Positions 1 through 11,640 of a stretch of DNA of 64,000 nt are shown one piece after another. A program made the position numbers and the translations under genes. A model generated the notes under the pieces. The model searched no databases and was not told the DNA's origin. It saw nothing but the letters and a program-made list of their open reading frames with translations. The DNA comes from Cliona cf. orientalis. Taxonomy: Eukaryota; Porifera; Demospongiae; Clionaida; Clionaidae. The DNA is taken from contig OZ005705.1 of NCBI GenBank assembly GCA_963930775.1, forward strand, positions 3,410,001-3,474,000. The letters run 5' to 3'. Position 1 is the stretch's first letter, and the number at the start of each line of letters is the position of its first letter.

Positions 1-229
1 AACAATTCGTGTATAGGCACGATACCAGACCCTTCCTCCTCCCTCTTGTGAAGGGGCTGGCCCGCCAGACTATCTCAAGGCTTGGTAACAAGGGAACTAC
101 CGTACTTAATCTAATACAACGCATAGGAAAAAATTTCAATTTTGAAAAGTGCGCGTTTATGTGGTAAAGGTCAATCGCGCCATATATAAACGTTATGAGA
201 ATTCATAAAATGTGACCGTATCTGACAAA
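1..229. other. Left edge, no gene
   Basis: No coding signal is seen. Bases 103-200 resemble 3618-3720, which marks the start of a dispersed repeat: both hold an AATTTTGAAAA core followed by a TATATAAACGTTATGAGAA stretch. Confidence 0.5.
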
Positions 230-640
230 ACCCGGCATATGGGATCCGCGCACTATTTGCACAATGCGCGTTTTTTAGTACCTCAAGTCAAAAAATGTCG
301 AAGTTGAGTTTTTGTCATATTCATGCCAAAGAACCTTTCTACTAACCTTTGTCGTTGTCTACAGAGGCTAACTGTACGTTACAAAGGCGAAATGAGCCTT
401 CATTTGTACCTACCTAGTCTGTACAGCTGCTGTACACAGAGCCCGTTACTATGTACCTAGATAAAGCTAGATTCATCAAACTACTCTACTGTATGTTTGC
501 TCACCTTTTTAGCTTCTTGGGCATCAAAGAACAATTGGCTGTCATTGTCAACAACGAAAATCAACTCTTGCTCAATCTTTACGTTCATTTCGAACGGCTC
601 CGCCCAGGTCCATTTAATTGATTTCCGGATCACGCGTAGT
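230..640 (+). repeat. Dispersed repeat, copy A (inverted at 2385-2775)
   Basis: Bases 230-640 align, with many substitutions and small indels, to the reverse complement of 2385-2775. Shared landmarks are GCATATGGGATCCGC, TTTGTCATATTCATG, CTGTATGTTTGCTCACC and GGCTCCGCCCAGGTCCATTT. A 67-codon minus-strand ORF (481-684) lies over this copy, but the other copy interrupts it, so I do not call it a gene. Confidence 0.6.
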
Positions 641-1188
641 ATGCGGAAACACCACACGCGTGCATAGCAACGCCTTTGGACCATAATTTCTCAATTATTG
701 GGGGTGTGGTGTGATCGCAAACAAAGCGCTGTATCTCCACAACCAAGTGCACAGTGTGTCTGAAACTTGAACACAGGTTAGCTCTATGGTAGAGCTTATC
801 AACCATACATAAAACTCAACTTTCATAAAAAATCCCGTATGCCAGGTTTTCTCGGAGACGGTCACAAATGCTAGTTTCTTGCATTGAATTGGATCATGTG
901 TTGTATTCCAGTATCAAGTTAGTGGTGGAGTTTTGATCTAGTGATTGCGAATTGCAATCATTGAACTTGCAAGTAACGTGAGTATTAGAGGAGATTGGAT
1001 GTTTATGCTATATAAATATATGATCTTGGTATACTATTACGCTGTGGTTCAAAAGAATTCTATTTGCAAGTATAGCTGGTAGCTAAATGTTTGCATGTGT
1101 GAACTAAGGCCAAATCTGAAGCTGAAACAAATGAATCGTGCAGATCTAATGTAACGTACGGCAAAAGAAGCCGACTGCAATCAGCAAA

Positions 1189-1688
1189 TACAGTGTAGTC
1201 CACTTAATTCGAATTTACAAATCCACCCAAATAATTTGAATTAAAGGAAAATTTGAATTACAGCAATATCCACTTAATTCGAATTTTGCTCATATGAATG
1301 ATAATTTTGAATTAAAGGGATAACAGTTATCATACATAGTAATAATCTTTACATATTCAGATGCAACAACCTTGTTCTTCTCTGGAGGCAGACTGTCCAC
1401 TCTATCTACTATTGCTAGCTTTCTTTTAATAAACAGTTTAGAGCCTGATACTGCTAGATATAGCTACTTCTGGCTAGTGCAGCTGCACTCAGCTGCAGCC
1501 ATGTGGTGCCCACGTGATCTATGTTCTGTATACTATATGTACATGTCCGTATACTAGACCTTGTGCTTCTAATTAAGCGAAAGTGATCTTTCGAATTTAT
1601 GTATTAGCTCTATGTGGGGAATTGGAAAGACTTCGAATTAGAAGAAAATTCGTGGTATACGGATTCGAATTAGGTGGACTACACTGTA
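1189..1688. mobile_element. TIR element, ~500 bp, AATTCGAA-rich
   Basis: The ends are inverted repeats: TACAGTGTAGTCCACTTAAT on the left and the complementary GTGGACTACACTGTA on the right. The interior repeats AATTCGAATT-like motifs. No transposase is encoded, so this is a MITE-like non-autonomous DNA element. A solo left end lies at 49894-49960. Confidence 0.7.
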
Positions 1689-2384
1689 CTGTTTTTGGTG
1701 TTACCATTCTGAGGAACGAGTTTTATCTATTTGCAAGATATAGCGGGGGTGGACGGGTGGGGTATGGCACTGGATCTTGTTTTCTCATGAATTTCAAAAC
1801 TGTCTTCCAGGCTTTAGGTCATGATTTACATTTTGTACAGTGTTATATATGGGGCAATACACCCACTGTGCACACGTGACTGCATGATTATCTTTTATAG
1901 TATATGATACAGGGTCAACTATCGCAATTATAGTTTGGCACATGGTTAGGGTAATCTGTTACCACTCTCTACAGCCAGTGCAAGACATTTGTGAATGTAC
2001 TCTCCAATTCTGCACTAAATTTCCAAGGATTTCAACTTAGGGATTTTACTAGAAAAACTTCTTCACAAGTTACAACTTATTCTGGTATAGTGAAATTGGC
2101 CATTTTTCAGTTCACAGTATCATAAACTAGAGTTAAGTCCACTCTACATACTAGTTGTAATGTCGCTATCTGTATATGGCTACAGACAGCAAAAACTCAG
2201 GAATTTAATCTGTAGCTGCCAAGTGGCAGTGTAATCAAAGCCCACACATCATGATTTGAAGTGATTGTCATCTTAGAATGATGAATTTCCTTTGTGAGTT
2301 GCATACATGTACATGTACTCATCCTGTCGTAGCTTAGCCGGGGTGTAGCCAACGGGGAGCACAGGGGGCGTTTGCCCTCCCGCA
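1689..2384. other. No gene seen
   Basis: AT-rich spacer with only short ORFs of arbitrary composition. No splice-supported exon, RNA gene or clear inverted repeat was found. Confidence 0.4.
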
Positions 2385-2775
2385 TGAAGTGGAAATCAAT
2401 TAAATGGACCTGGGCGGAGCCATTCGAAATCAACATAAAGATTAAGCAAGGGTCGAATGGCATCATAGGCGACAGCCCATTGGTCTTCAGTGTCCAAGAA
2501 GCTTAAAAGGTGAGCAAACATACAGTAGTTGGATGAATCTAGCTGTACCTAGATAGCTCGGGCATGGGAATTCTAATTAGCGCCCTTGGCAACGGGTTCC
2601 ATGTATGGTAGCTATCCAGTCTAGGTTTAACTTTGATTAGCCTCCATAGACGACAGAAAAGATTAGTAGAAAGGTTGTTGGACATGAATATGACAAAAAT
2701 TGGACTTTAACATTTTTTGACCTGAAGTACTATAAACACACATTCTGCGGATCCCATATGCTGGGTTTCCCGTAG
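2385..2775 (-). repeat. Dispersed repeat, copy B (inverted partner of 230-640)
   Basis: Reverse-complement relative of 230-640, clearly diverged. The shared block reads on the minus strand through CTCACCTTTTAAGCTTCTTGG and the CATATGGGATCCGC landmark. The pair encloses ~1.7 kb including the 1189-1688 element. Confidence 0.6.
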
Positions 2776-3230
2776 ATGGTTACGTATCTTGACTATTGAA
2801 ACTCAGTCCTGATAAAATGGGTCTATCATGTCACTGTCACCAAGAGAAGCAGCAATTAGTAGCCGAAATTTAACAAAGCTGAAATTCATAGTAGCCACAG
2901 CTAGAGTTCGAATAAATGTGGGACTATAATCTAAATAATTCGGTAAAGCTTAACCAGTATTGTTTTTATGCTGAATTTTTGAAGGAATAAGGTATACCAC
3001 TTTGATGAGGCATTCAATCTCGCAAAGTGCATGCATAAAGCCATTCATCACAAGGCTCAGTGAAACAATATGGAAGGTTTGATAATTATTTGTTGGTCTT
3101 GCTTGGAATCGTAGAAGTGAAAGATTGCCTACAATTACCGGTAGATTCAAAACAACGAAAATTTCAAATGTGGCCCTCGGAGGATCTGCAACATTTGTAC
3201 CTATTGTGTATTGCCATACTTAATCTAATA

Positions 3231-3615
3231 CCGTAGAAACTGGTTGTTAAGCGTATGCGCTTATAACACGTGGCAGCAAGAAAATATGCGCTTAATAAAA
3301 AGTATGCGCTTAACAGGAAGCATGCGCTTAATTAAAAGTGCTAAAACACGGTAGGTGGGGCGTGCGTAAAGAACGTGTCGAGGGTGGATAGACCTACAAC
3401 GATGGCCAAGAAGCGACCAGAGAGCGTAATTCTCGACGTTTTCTTCTCCAGTATACTTCTATCCTTTCTGGGCTCATGTAACCGATCGCTTGTCGTTCAG
3501 GTGGCCTGCTGGACATATGCGCCTAACAAAGAGCGGTAAGGCTCGCACAAAACTATGCGCTTAATAAAAAGTATGCGCTTAACAGCGAGCAGCGCTTAAC
3601 AACCAGTTTCTACGG
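3231..3615. mobile_element. TIR element, 385 bp, with TA target duplication
   Basis: Terminal inverted repeats CCGTAGAAACTGGTTGTTAA and its complement bound the element. TA dinucleotides at 3229-3230 and 3616-3617 are the target duplication. The flanks joined without the element read CTTAATCTAATA-CTACGCATGG, close to the uninterrupted sequence at 110-130, which serves as a paralogous empty site. The interior repeats TATGCGCTTAA. A TA duplication and ~25-bp TIRs suggest a Tc1/mariner-type MITE. Confidence 0.8.
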
Positions 3616-3617
3616 TA

Positions 3618-4974
3618 CTACGCATGGAAAAATATTTTCAATTTTGAAAAACCCGTTTTTCTGGTAAAGGTCATCAATCACTCCATATATAAACGTTATG
3701 AGAACTCGTAAAATCCTAATTTCTTACGTTAAATTGGATCATGCGTTGTATTCGATTAACTACAGTACTAACCCAAACCTTGCAACTGAAGGGCGGTTGT
3801 AACTTGTAGGCACATACTATTAGCTCTTTGTACGTATACTTGCCTTTTAATAGAAGGGTGGCGCATGGTTGCAGCTCTTTGTATCTATACTTACAAGTTC
3901 AATCATTAAACATAGATCCTGACGAACAAATTAATCCCAAAAAGAAGATATTCGAACAAATTCAAGTATGTTTGCAAAATTGCTGGTATATAATGTCATT
4001 ATTGTGTGTATTTCTCCTTCCAGGTGGATCTGCACCTTACTTCAGATCGTCATGTAACCTATAAAGGAATGTTAATGCGTACTGTTCAAGGTGAAATAAC
4101 AGTCAAGACAATGACGTCTGCTTCAATCAAATAAACTATACTATAACAAAATTACTAGCTATAATTCTATCATAAAGTACTGAAAATGTTTATGATGCTG
4201 TACAAATGGAAAATTAGTAAGGATGGCTTAATACTGCCTGGCGTATGAGGGTCATGTAATGTATACTTCATTTAATATGGGCATGCCTGCTGTGAGGACA
4301 AGGCCAGCAGGATAGCCTGTGTAGCTGTATGTAGTAAGCCTGTTTCTACTCTATCTTACCTGAGCAAGGCTGCAATGACAGTATGTTAGAAATAATATTG
4401 CTATGATTATAGCAATGGCCTCAAGACATGTACAGTGCTGCAGATCAAGAAAGCAAAACTTCAATTTGTACTTCGTTGTGTCTAACACAATGTCACAGTA
4501 ATTGGGTACTAATTATTGACAGCATAGGAGGCGTGGCCATATATGTACACCAAGGTACTGGGAAATGTATGGGATCAGTTTAGACAAACCGCTTTGCATT
4601 AGGCCAATCAAACTACATTGTTAGTTTCTCGTCCACCTGTTTTTTTATTTCTATGAGGGCGGGCGGTCATTATTCATTATTCATTATTCAATATTATGAC
4701 ATTTTGAGGGTGTGGTCTCCTGGAACCGCCCAAATAATTAGCAAAAAAGAGGTGTGGCTGGTATTTCGAGACAATAATGAAGGCAGATGCGGTAGGTAAA
4801 AACAGACGCGGGAGGTGACGAGAAACTAATATTCAAGCTTGCGTGGCCTTAAGAATGCTGACTTGACACACTGGTAGATATGTAGTGCAAGAGAAAAACT
4901 TATTCCTGAGCTAGAACTGCAACTCCAAGGAATTACCAAGAAACTTGCAAAAGATGCTAAATTTTAAGGTGGCT
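3618..4974. other. No gene seen; repeat fragment at left end
   Basis: 3618-3775 is a third copy of the repeat also seen at 103-230. A tandem TTATTCA run sits near 4675-4690. The remainder shows no conserved ORF or RNA gene. Confidence 0.4.
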
Positions 4975-6234
4975 TGTCCGAAGTCCTTGTGGAAAAATTA
5001 ATGCCATTATGACGTTAGGGGGGAGAGGGTCTTGGTCCATGAGGTTTTACAATTGCATTGTCAGCAGACTTTAGCTTGAGTTGTGATTATGCATTCTTGT
5101 GGTTGAACAAGTCTAGACACACCAGCAGTGGCACAGCTGTGTCAAGCACTATGTAGCTAAAAGTGTGCACGTAGCTACAGGCAAGCAAGAAACTGTTGAA
5201 GAAGCACAGGTATGCAATGAATCCATGAAGACATAGCTACAGTGCAACCAAGCAAGAGAGCAAAACTTTTGAATTAGAGCCTATTTTGGCTCAAAATAAA
5301 ATCTATTAGACAAGAGTGAAATTTGATACCAATCTTCTTCAACATAAACTCTGTCATAGAATTTAAATTATGGTATGGGATGTAACCATGATTACTTCCA
5401 TTTTTATGGCTTCATAAGATAACACGGCTCTCCAAAATGCGTTAGCCACATTAAAATTAATGAGTATTTTCGGTTAAGAGTGCGCTCTACCCAGTCATGC
5501 ACATCCATATGAAGTTAATTGGACATGAGTGTAGAGGCTGTGCAGTGCACTGCTAACCAGATATTATCTGTAAATCCCTTTTGTAGGGCCAAATATGTTT
5601 CTATTAATTTTAGTTCCAGTCCACTTGGTGGGCTGATAGCACTTGTAATAAAGTTACTAAATCCCAAATGTGAAGTCTTGACTCCTTACCACTTCGAAAT
5701 ATAGCCACTTTTATCCAAAATCAGTGGAAAAATCTATGAAAACTGGTCCGTACATATGTGGCTTCTGTATTATCGTATTTCTTCTAAAATTCGGCCCTTC
5801 TAATTATTCGGTACCCTTTACCGAATGATTGAAAATAGTCTTAATTTTCGGCAAAGGTCGTCATGCATATATGCTATAAACGGGAATGGAATGCACACGC
5901 AGAGAGAATGTTGAATATTAACCTCTAAAAATTCGGCGAAGCTAAAAAAATTATTTTCATGCCGAATTTTTAGAAAAACACAATAAAAATTAATGATTGT
6001 GGCCATTTTGATATCAAGACTAGGTTTGTGTTAGCCCAAAAATATGGTTTTAAAAAGTTTTGCTTTCTTGCTTGGTTGCACTGTAGAATACAAGTGAATA
6101 CCGAATGTGTAGGCTAAATGGAGCAGAATCAGAGTTTCAGTATTGAATCTATGCTGAAATACTGTGACATTAACAGAGGGGGGTAAAATTTTAACGTGAT
6201 AATGACGTTAATTTTTCCACAAGGACTTTGGACA
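4975..6234. mobile_element. Inverted-repeat element, ~1.26 kb
   Basis: Outer arms 4975-5017 and 6192-6234 are near-perfect inverted repeats (core AGTCCTTGTGGAAAAATTAA). A second, inner pair matches at 5237-5270 and 6053-6086 (core GCAACCAAGCAAG). No transposase ORF lies inside, so it is probably a non-autonomous foldback-type element. Confidence 0.6.
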
Positions 6235-6370
6235 GGGGCGTGGCAGAGGGTGAGCATTGGCCAATTCAATTAGCAAATCGTAAGGGGCAGGGTCGAGAAG
6301 GTCATACGAGTGTTTTTTGTTCAGGGGTGGGCGTGTCCAGGAAGAGCTGGGGTCATCATGCACGTATACC
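6235..6370 (-). repeat. Short dispersed repeat, copy 1
   Basis: The reverse complement resembles 10440-10570. Both contain GGACACRCCCACC, AAAAACACTC and GCTAATTGAATTRGCCAAT. The apparent ORFs on these copies come from this shared repeat. Confidence 0.5.
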
Positions 6371-7417
6371 GTAATTAACAGTAATTCCCACATAAAGCAA
6401 AATCTAAACATTCTATTAACCGCAGCAACTTATTGCACACTAAGTAGAGTAGAAACGAAAAAAGATTAGAGCACTAGGAAGCATTTCAGGCCATAATATG
6501 TGTGTATAATGTATAAGGGTATGGATGGGAGGGACTGGGGAGTTTGGGGATGGATTGCCAATGTTTAATCTTTAGGATTTGTCTATGATCAAAAGGGGAC
6601 GGGTATGTAGACGACCCCTTACCAAACATTGTGTACATGGCTATTTGGATGCCTGCTAACTGCATTGCAGGGACGTAGGAAGCAATTTAGAAGTGGTAAG
6701 GCTGGCCAGCAAGGGGGCGTGGCAGCGCCATTATTGCGCATGCGCAGACTGCAATTCTTATTGGTAATGGTCGTCACAGTATTTACCGTACAACTGTAGC
6801 TTCGTACTACTGCTCCGGCGATGCCAGACCTCAAAGGGGCTGCTGGGAACGAGGTTAGTATAACTGCAGATAGCTCGATCTATAGGTGAGCCATCAGAAA
6901 AGGTGGTACGGCCCGAGCCGTAGCAACCGTACCGCTTCTGACGCCACTGCATTGTGTGACTCTACTACGCATCCAGCTCGACTATATTACAGTGGTTTCT
7001 GGACAATTGTTTTTCTGTTTATAGTGTGTGGTCCCCTTGTTATACGCTATAAGTAGAAAAAAAGATTTTAATTATTGGGACTCTGGGACCGTAATTGGAA
7101 TGATTCGAATCACGAAGTAAAGACTTTTAGTTTGAAGTTATGACTGAGGTTTGTAGGGAGCCATTCACTTGCAATGTTTGCCAAAAATTTTACAGGCGTG
7201 CGGGGTACCTTGACGACCCTTTACAGAAGGTGCTTGGTTGAAATCCCAGCTTGATCCTGAGATTTTTCTCTTCCTTCACTTCTCAATCGCCTGTTTAAAC
7301 ATTGTGCATATTGCTATTTGGATGCCTGCTTGCATTGTTTGGGCCATCTCTACTATGCATCCAAATCAACTGTGTGGTGGTTTTCGGATCATTTTTTCTG
7401 CTCAGTGTGTGGTCCCC
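6371..7417. other. No gene seen
   Basis: The region has several short ORFs and two passages of similar wording near 6620-6660 and 7190-7330 (a GTNGACGACCC motif, then TTGTGYAYATKGCTATTTGGATGCCTGC), which suggests an internal diverged repeat. No exon or RNA gene is supported. Confidence 0.4.
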
Positions 7418-7423
7418 TTGAAA

Positions 7424-7795
7424 TAACTAGAGCTCTGTAGAGCACGTACCCCGCGCGCTCTGCAACACTATGCTGCAATTTTGAGACTTGACGACCCTTT
7501 CCAACATTGAGCTTGAGCATGCGCAGTCACATCAGCATACGGGTGTGGTTGATAAACCACAGGCATGCTGAACAGAGAACGCACGATTTGTAGCACTAGT
7601 AAGCCTTTTTGAGCAATTCGATGCACGTATAAGCCAGTTTTTCATCGATATCTACTGATTAGTTGTCCTTACAGCTCGCACAGATGCCTAGAACATGAGA
7701 TCTGGCGATTTTCGTGCCAACGATGACGACGACAACAACGACGACAGACAAACCGATTGCTTTACCCCTTGCACATGCGCGCAGGGTAATTATTT
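7424..7795 (+). repeat. ~370-bp repeat, unit 1
   Basis: The unit begins at GAGCTCTGTAGAGCAC and runs through GACGACCCTTTCCAACATTG, CTTGAGCATGCGCAG and an ACGACGACAAC tract to GCTTTACCCCTTG. It matches units at 8264-8641 and 8642-8946, with partial copies at 11380-11640 and 55717-56030. No tRNA or 5S promoter and no terminal inverted repeat were recognised. Confidence 0.7.
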
Positions 7796-7879
7796 AGCTT
7801 GTGGGCATGTTCCAGGCGCCATGCAGTGTGTGCGTGCATGTGCGTTAATGCGGTTGTACATAATTTAGCATAAAATTGA

Positions 7880-8041
7880 AGAGCTATATATATGGTAAGG
7901 GAGATTTTTTTATGCCAATTCCCTGCTTGCTGCATCAAGGGAAAATTTTATGCCAAGTCTGCCTTGCTGTATAGCAAGGGAGGCCTTTATATTGTCTCAT
8001 GTATACAACTTAGCTTTTCATGCCAAGGTAATTAACTATCA
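7880..8041 (-). repeat. TTATGCCA-rich repeat, inverted to 12280-12420
   Basis: The stretch repeats AGGGARATTTTATGCC-type phrases and is the reverse complement of the tract at 12280-12420, sharing GCTGTAYAGCAA and CCCTGCTYGYTGCATCAAGG. Confidence 0.6.
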
Positions 8042-8263
8042 TACCGTATAGCCGGAAATATTGGCGGGCATTAAATTTGGCAGTTTAGCCCAAAATCGCT
8101 ATTGCAAGAATATTGGCGGATTTAAATTTGGCGGTTTGGTACGGGATCGCCATACGTATTATATGCGAGTAGGAAATTTTGGTGGATTTTAATTTGGCGG
8201 TTGTAATATAGACCGCCAAACCACCAAATTTAATTCCCCGCCAAATTTTCCGGCTATACGGTA
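8042..8263. mobile_element. TIR MITE, TACCGTATAGCCGG family
   Basis: The ends TACCGTATAGCCGGAAA and its complement TTTCCGGCTATACGGTA are perfect inverted repeats. The interior repeats ATTTAAATTTGGCGG. The TA ends fit a TA target. It abuts the second ~370-bp repeat unit. The 13395-13983 element belongs to the same family. Confidence 0.8.
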
Positions 8264-8641
8264 ACTAGAGCTCTGTAGAGCACATACCCCGCGCGCTCTA
8301 GCTCTGTAGCCACTGTAGAGTAGTACAGAACACTAGCTGTTTTATGATCTGATGACCCTTTCCAACACTGACCTTGAGCATGCGCAGCAAAAGAGTGGGT
8401 GTGGCCGATAAACCACAGGCATGTTGAACAGAAAATGCACGATTTTAGTAAGCCTTTTTGAGCAATTCGAAGCCCGTACAAACCAGTTTTTCACCGATAT
8501 CTACCGATTGGTTGTGCTTTAATATAGTACGCACAGATGCCTAGAACTCGAGATCTGGAGATTTTCATGCCGACGACAACGACAACGACGATAGACGAAC
8601 AAACCGATTGCTTTACCCCTTGCGCATGCGCGCGCGGGGTG
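8264..8641 (+). repeat. ~370-bp repeat, unit 2
   Basis: Same order of landmarks as unit 1 from GAGCTCTGTAGAGCAC to GCTTTACCCCTTGCGCATGC. It is directly followed by unit 3, so units 2 and 3 are head-to-tail. Confidence 0.7.
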
Positions 8642-8946
8642 ACTAGAGCTCTGTAGAGCACATACCCCGCGCACTCTGCCACTGTATATAGCATAGTATT
8701 GCAGCACTATGCAGCAGTTATATGACTTGACGACCCTTTCCAATATTGAGCTTGAGCATGCGCAGTCACATCTGTATACTATTTTGTAGCACTAGTAAGC
8801 CTTTGTGAGCAATTTGAAGCACTGATATCTACTGATTGGTTGTGCTTACAGCTCGCACAGATGCCTAGAACACGAGATCTGGTGATTTTCGTGCCAACAA
8901 CGACAATGACAGACGATTGGTTTACCCTTGCGCATGCGCGCGGGGT
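8642..8946 (+). repeat. ~370-bp repeat, unit 3 (shortened)
   Basis: Direct continuation of unit 2 with an internal deletion after the CTTGAGCATGCGCAGTCACAT landmark. It ends in CCCTTGCGCATGCGCGCGGGGT. Confidence 0.65.
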
Positions 8947-9299
8947 CTAGCTAGGCAGTAGCTACGTAGCATGCCTGGTACCAAAGCAGCTCTGGCTAGC
9001 TAGGGTATTTCTGATCGAGGTATCAGGCAGGCACTGGCGGGGGAGAGATTGATATATTATTATTTCTGCAGCCTCACTCCCACGCTTTCCCTCTCCCATT
9101 TCATGTAAGTTGACAGGAACACTATAGCAAAATGAAGAAAGGCGGAAAAAGGAGAGTGTGGGGATAAAGCTTATCATTATTGGTGGTGGGGTGGGGGGGG
9201 GGGGGGGGGAAGGGGAGAAAAAGCTAGAGTTTGAAATTACCTGCAGTTAGCTATCATAATTATAAGAGCTGTATGAAGATTCTGAAGTGAATCACATAC

Positions 9300-9534
9300 T
9301 TAGGCCCCGGCCTCCAAATCAATTAGTAATTTTTCATCCCCCTCAATTTCCGCCCGCATGCATTTTGTGATTAGAAGCACAATGCAAAAGTATACCGCAT
9401 CCTTTTTTGCAAGCAATTTTGACGACCATTTCCATCAAAAATTACACATATTGACGACCATTACCACCGCCCGCCTGCATCAATTTTGAGCTCAGAGGGG
9501 ATGAGAAACTACTAATTGATTTGGAGGGGCCTTA
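9300..9534. mobile_element. Foldback MITE, ~235 bp
   Basis: The left end (TAGGCCCCGGCCTCCAAATC, then AATTAGTAATTTTTCATCCC) is mirrored by the right end as its reverse complement, arms ~45-50 bp. No ORF. A 15+ base G run lies just to the left at ~9187-9209. Confidence 0.65.
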
Positions 9535-10027
9535 GTGTACTTTATCCCAATAACACCTTCAATACAGGTTTAAATTATCAGTACATCTATCCCTTACGGT
9601 ACCATTAAATTGCGTTGGCGTGAGGTGGGGAATATGACACCTAAACCACATCAAAGTCATAAGTGAGGTGCATGCTGTGTAACCACGCCCTTTTAATTGC
9701 CCAGGTCTCAGGGGTGTGGCTGCTAGAGCCAGAAGTGTTAATTTAATATCCTCAATGGACCGGAAGCCGAGCCGGAAGGGAGGGGCCAGGCCACGCCCAA
9801 AACAGCACCACCCTGTGCCTCAAGGACCACCATTCTCAATCAAGTGCTGACTGGCCACCGGAAGCCCACAATCAATCCCAATTAAAACACACGGCTTCCT
9901 CAAGGCCAAAACACACACAAATACTTCAAGGCCGTTCTGCCACACCGCCCACACAAGAGCTCACCTCATTTCCTGTGTGGGCGGGGTAACAACACGTCAT
10001 CGCAACCACATCTGTTTCAAACCATCG
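9535..10027. other. No gene seen; CACGCCC-rich spacer
   Basis: The sequence is richer in GC than its surroundings and repeats CACGCCC/GGGCGTGG motifs, as do several repeats in the window. No exon is supported. Confidence 0.35.
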
Positions 10028-10306
10028 TCAGCTTCCGTCCAGCCGTACGGTCCCCTCGATCGCACCGGCGTACAGTGCCTCATTAACTGACATGGCATCG
10101 CCTTTGACCTCCTGCCACGCCCCAAAAGCCTCCTCGCGGGGTTCAAAGGTCACCACCGCTTCCGGGACACGCCCACCTATCGCCTCGGCCAAGTCCCAGG
10201 CGCCGATGTCCAAGCACTGGCCCGTGAAGCCACGCCCAATCGGAAGCAATAAAACCTGCATTAACGCACACACACACACTCCACACAGTGCCAGGAACAC
10301 GCCCAC
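10028..10306 (-). CDS. Hypothetical GC-rich ORF or terminal exon
   Basis: I do not recognise this protein. The minus strand is open for 92 codons in a GC-rich island. The first ~25 residues are hydrophobic and could be a signal peptide if the ATG at 10306 is the start. A splice-acceptor-like TTAATGCAG precedes residue ~18, so the rest (beginning VLLLPIGRGFTGQCLDIG) could instead be a last exon. Against it, the plus strand is also open here and GGGCGTGG motifs of local repeats occur within it. Chance or repeat-derived openness is a real alternative. Confidence 0.25.
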   Translation of the reverse strand: MGVFLALCGVCVCALMQVLLLPIGRGFTGQCLDIGAWDLAEAIGGRVPEAVVTFEPREEAFGAWQEVKGDAMSVNEALYAGAIEGTVRLDGS

Positions 10307-10309
10307 ATG

Positions 10310-11029
10310 CTTAATTAGGCCTAATTAGCTTTTTTTTCGTTGCGGTTAATAGTTAAGAAAGAATGCTTTGATCTTGCTTTGATGTGGGCAATTACCGATA
10401 TTTTCTTCAGGGGCCACTTCCGGTCGCTAATTACACGCGCATAATCATCCCTGGCCGATTCTGGACACACCCACCATTGACCAAAAACACTCATATGGCC
10501 TCTTCGGCCACGCCCCTTCACGATTCGCTAATTGAATTAGCCAATCCTCACGCTCACGCCCACGCAATTTAATGGTACCTTAATAACAAAAGTGAGTACA
10601 GCCAGTGAGCAGCCCGGATGTATTTAATACTGACCAGCTGGTATTCCATACCATAATGTGTGTCATGGCAATTTAATATCACCCATGGGCATGCCTCTTC
10701 TTAGAGGCCTCTATTCTTTGAATTTTGATCTCTTGCTACTCACAAATGCTTGAGATCCATGATTACAAATGACATTAATTTTGTGCTAAAAGCATGAAGC
10801 TTGAGCATGTGCAGCAGTTCGAAGCTTGAGCATGCGCAATAAACTTCATAAGGTACAAGTATGTTTGATGTCACAATCATGGGATAATGTGACTGAACAC
10901 TAACAGCATGCTAGAGTACACATAGTATAGCGCGTATGCGCAGATGAAGACCACACCCCTCACTGGAGGCCAAGAGTAGCTGATCAAACTCACCGTGTAA
11001 TGGCGAAGTTCTCACTCCGCTCGAACGTT
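10310..11029. other. No gene seen; repeat copy at 10440-10570
   Basis: 10440-10570 is a copy of the short repeat found inverted at 6235-6370. The rest has no supported feature. Confidence 0.4.
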
Positions 11030-11038
11030 GAACTCTAC

Positions 11039-11088
11039 TAGTCTCGCAAGCCACACCCTTCAATTGAAGGGTGTGGTTTGCGAGACTA
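11039..11088. mobile_element. 50-bp perfect palindrome with 9-bp target duplication
   Basis: The 50 bases form a perfect inverted repeat with ends TAGTCTCGCAAGCC and its complement. They are flanked by identical 9-mers GAACTCTAC at 11030-11038 and 11089-11097. A 9-bp duplication and TAGTCTCG ends place it with the Mutator-like small elements at 19690-21157, 27954-28255 and 30313-30368. Confidence 0.85.
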
Positions 11089-11095
11089 GAACTCT

Positions 11096-11280
11096 ACCAC
11101 CAGACCATGACAAAGAGCAGATATCGCCTCTCGCTTCGCTCGAGGCTCGGTGGCCTGCCGAGCAGGCCTGTCGAAACGCGCGGCACTTGCACCGCTCGCT
11201 CGAGCTCGAGAATGCAATAATGCATCTCTATGGCCCCTAGGCGCTAGGCCTTGGCAACCTCGTTTGTGCACACGGCACAA
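11096..11280 (-). repeat. Dispersed repeat related to 50371-50710 and 62930-63295
   Basis: The reverse complement shares with the later copies the block around GCCTCTCGCTTCGC, GGCTCGGTGGC, the GAGCAGGC core and GTGCACACGGC. All three end near a tract resembling TATGACAAAGAACAGA. Confidence 0.6.
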
Positions 11281-11379
11281 CAATTCTGACCAATCGTCAG
11301 TCTTCTGAACTTGTAGGAGAGCGCATCTTTTATGCCCTCCAGGTATATAAGAAAATTGATCGTCTGAAAAATATTTTTC

Positions 11380-11640
11380 GTTGTACTAGGTGGGCGCGTC
11401 CGATGTAGGCGTGGTCAACAAAATGTATTAGTTGCACGATTTGTAGCGTCCCTGGATACTGCCTAGGGTTAAGAATTAGATAGAAGGTGTTTTTTCGCTG
11501 TGTTACACCATTTATCCCATTTATTGACCCTACTTTCGCTTAGATGTTGAGAGATTTGCCGATTTTTATGCCAACAGACGACAGATGACAGATAAACCAA
11601 TTGCTTTACCCCTTGCTGCACATGCGGGGTGATTAGCTTT
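11380..11640 (+). repeat. Partial copy of the ~370-bp repeat
   Basis: The 3' part of the unit is recognisable: GATTTTTATGCCAACAGACGAC, then GATAAACCAATTGCTTTACC. The 5' part is diverged. A long C run follows at ~11680-11702. Confidence 0.5.
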
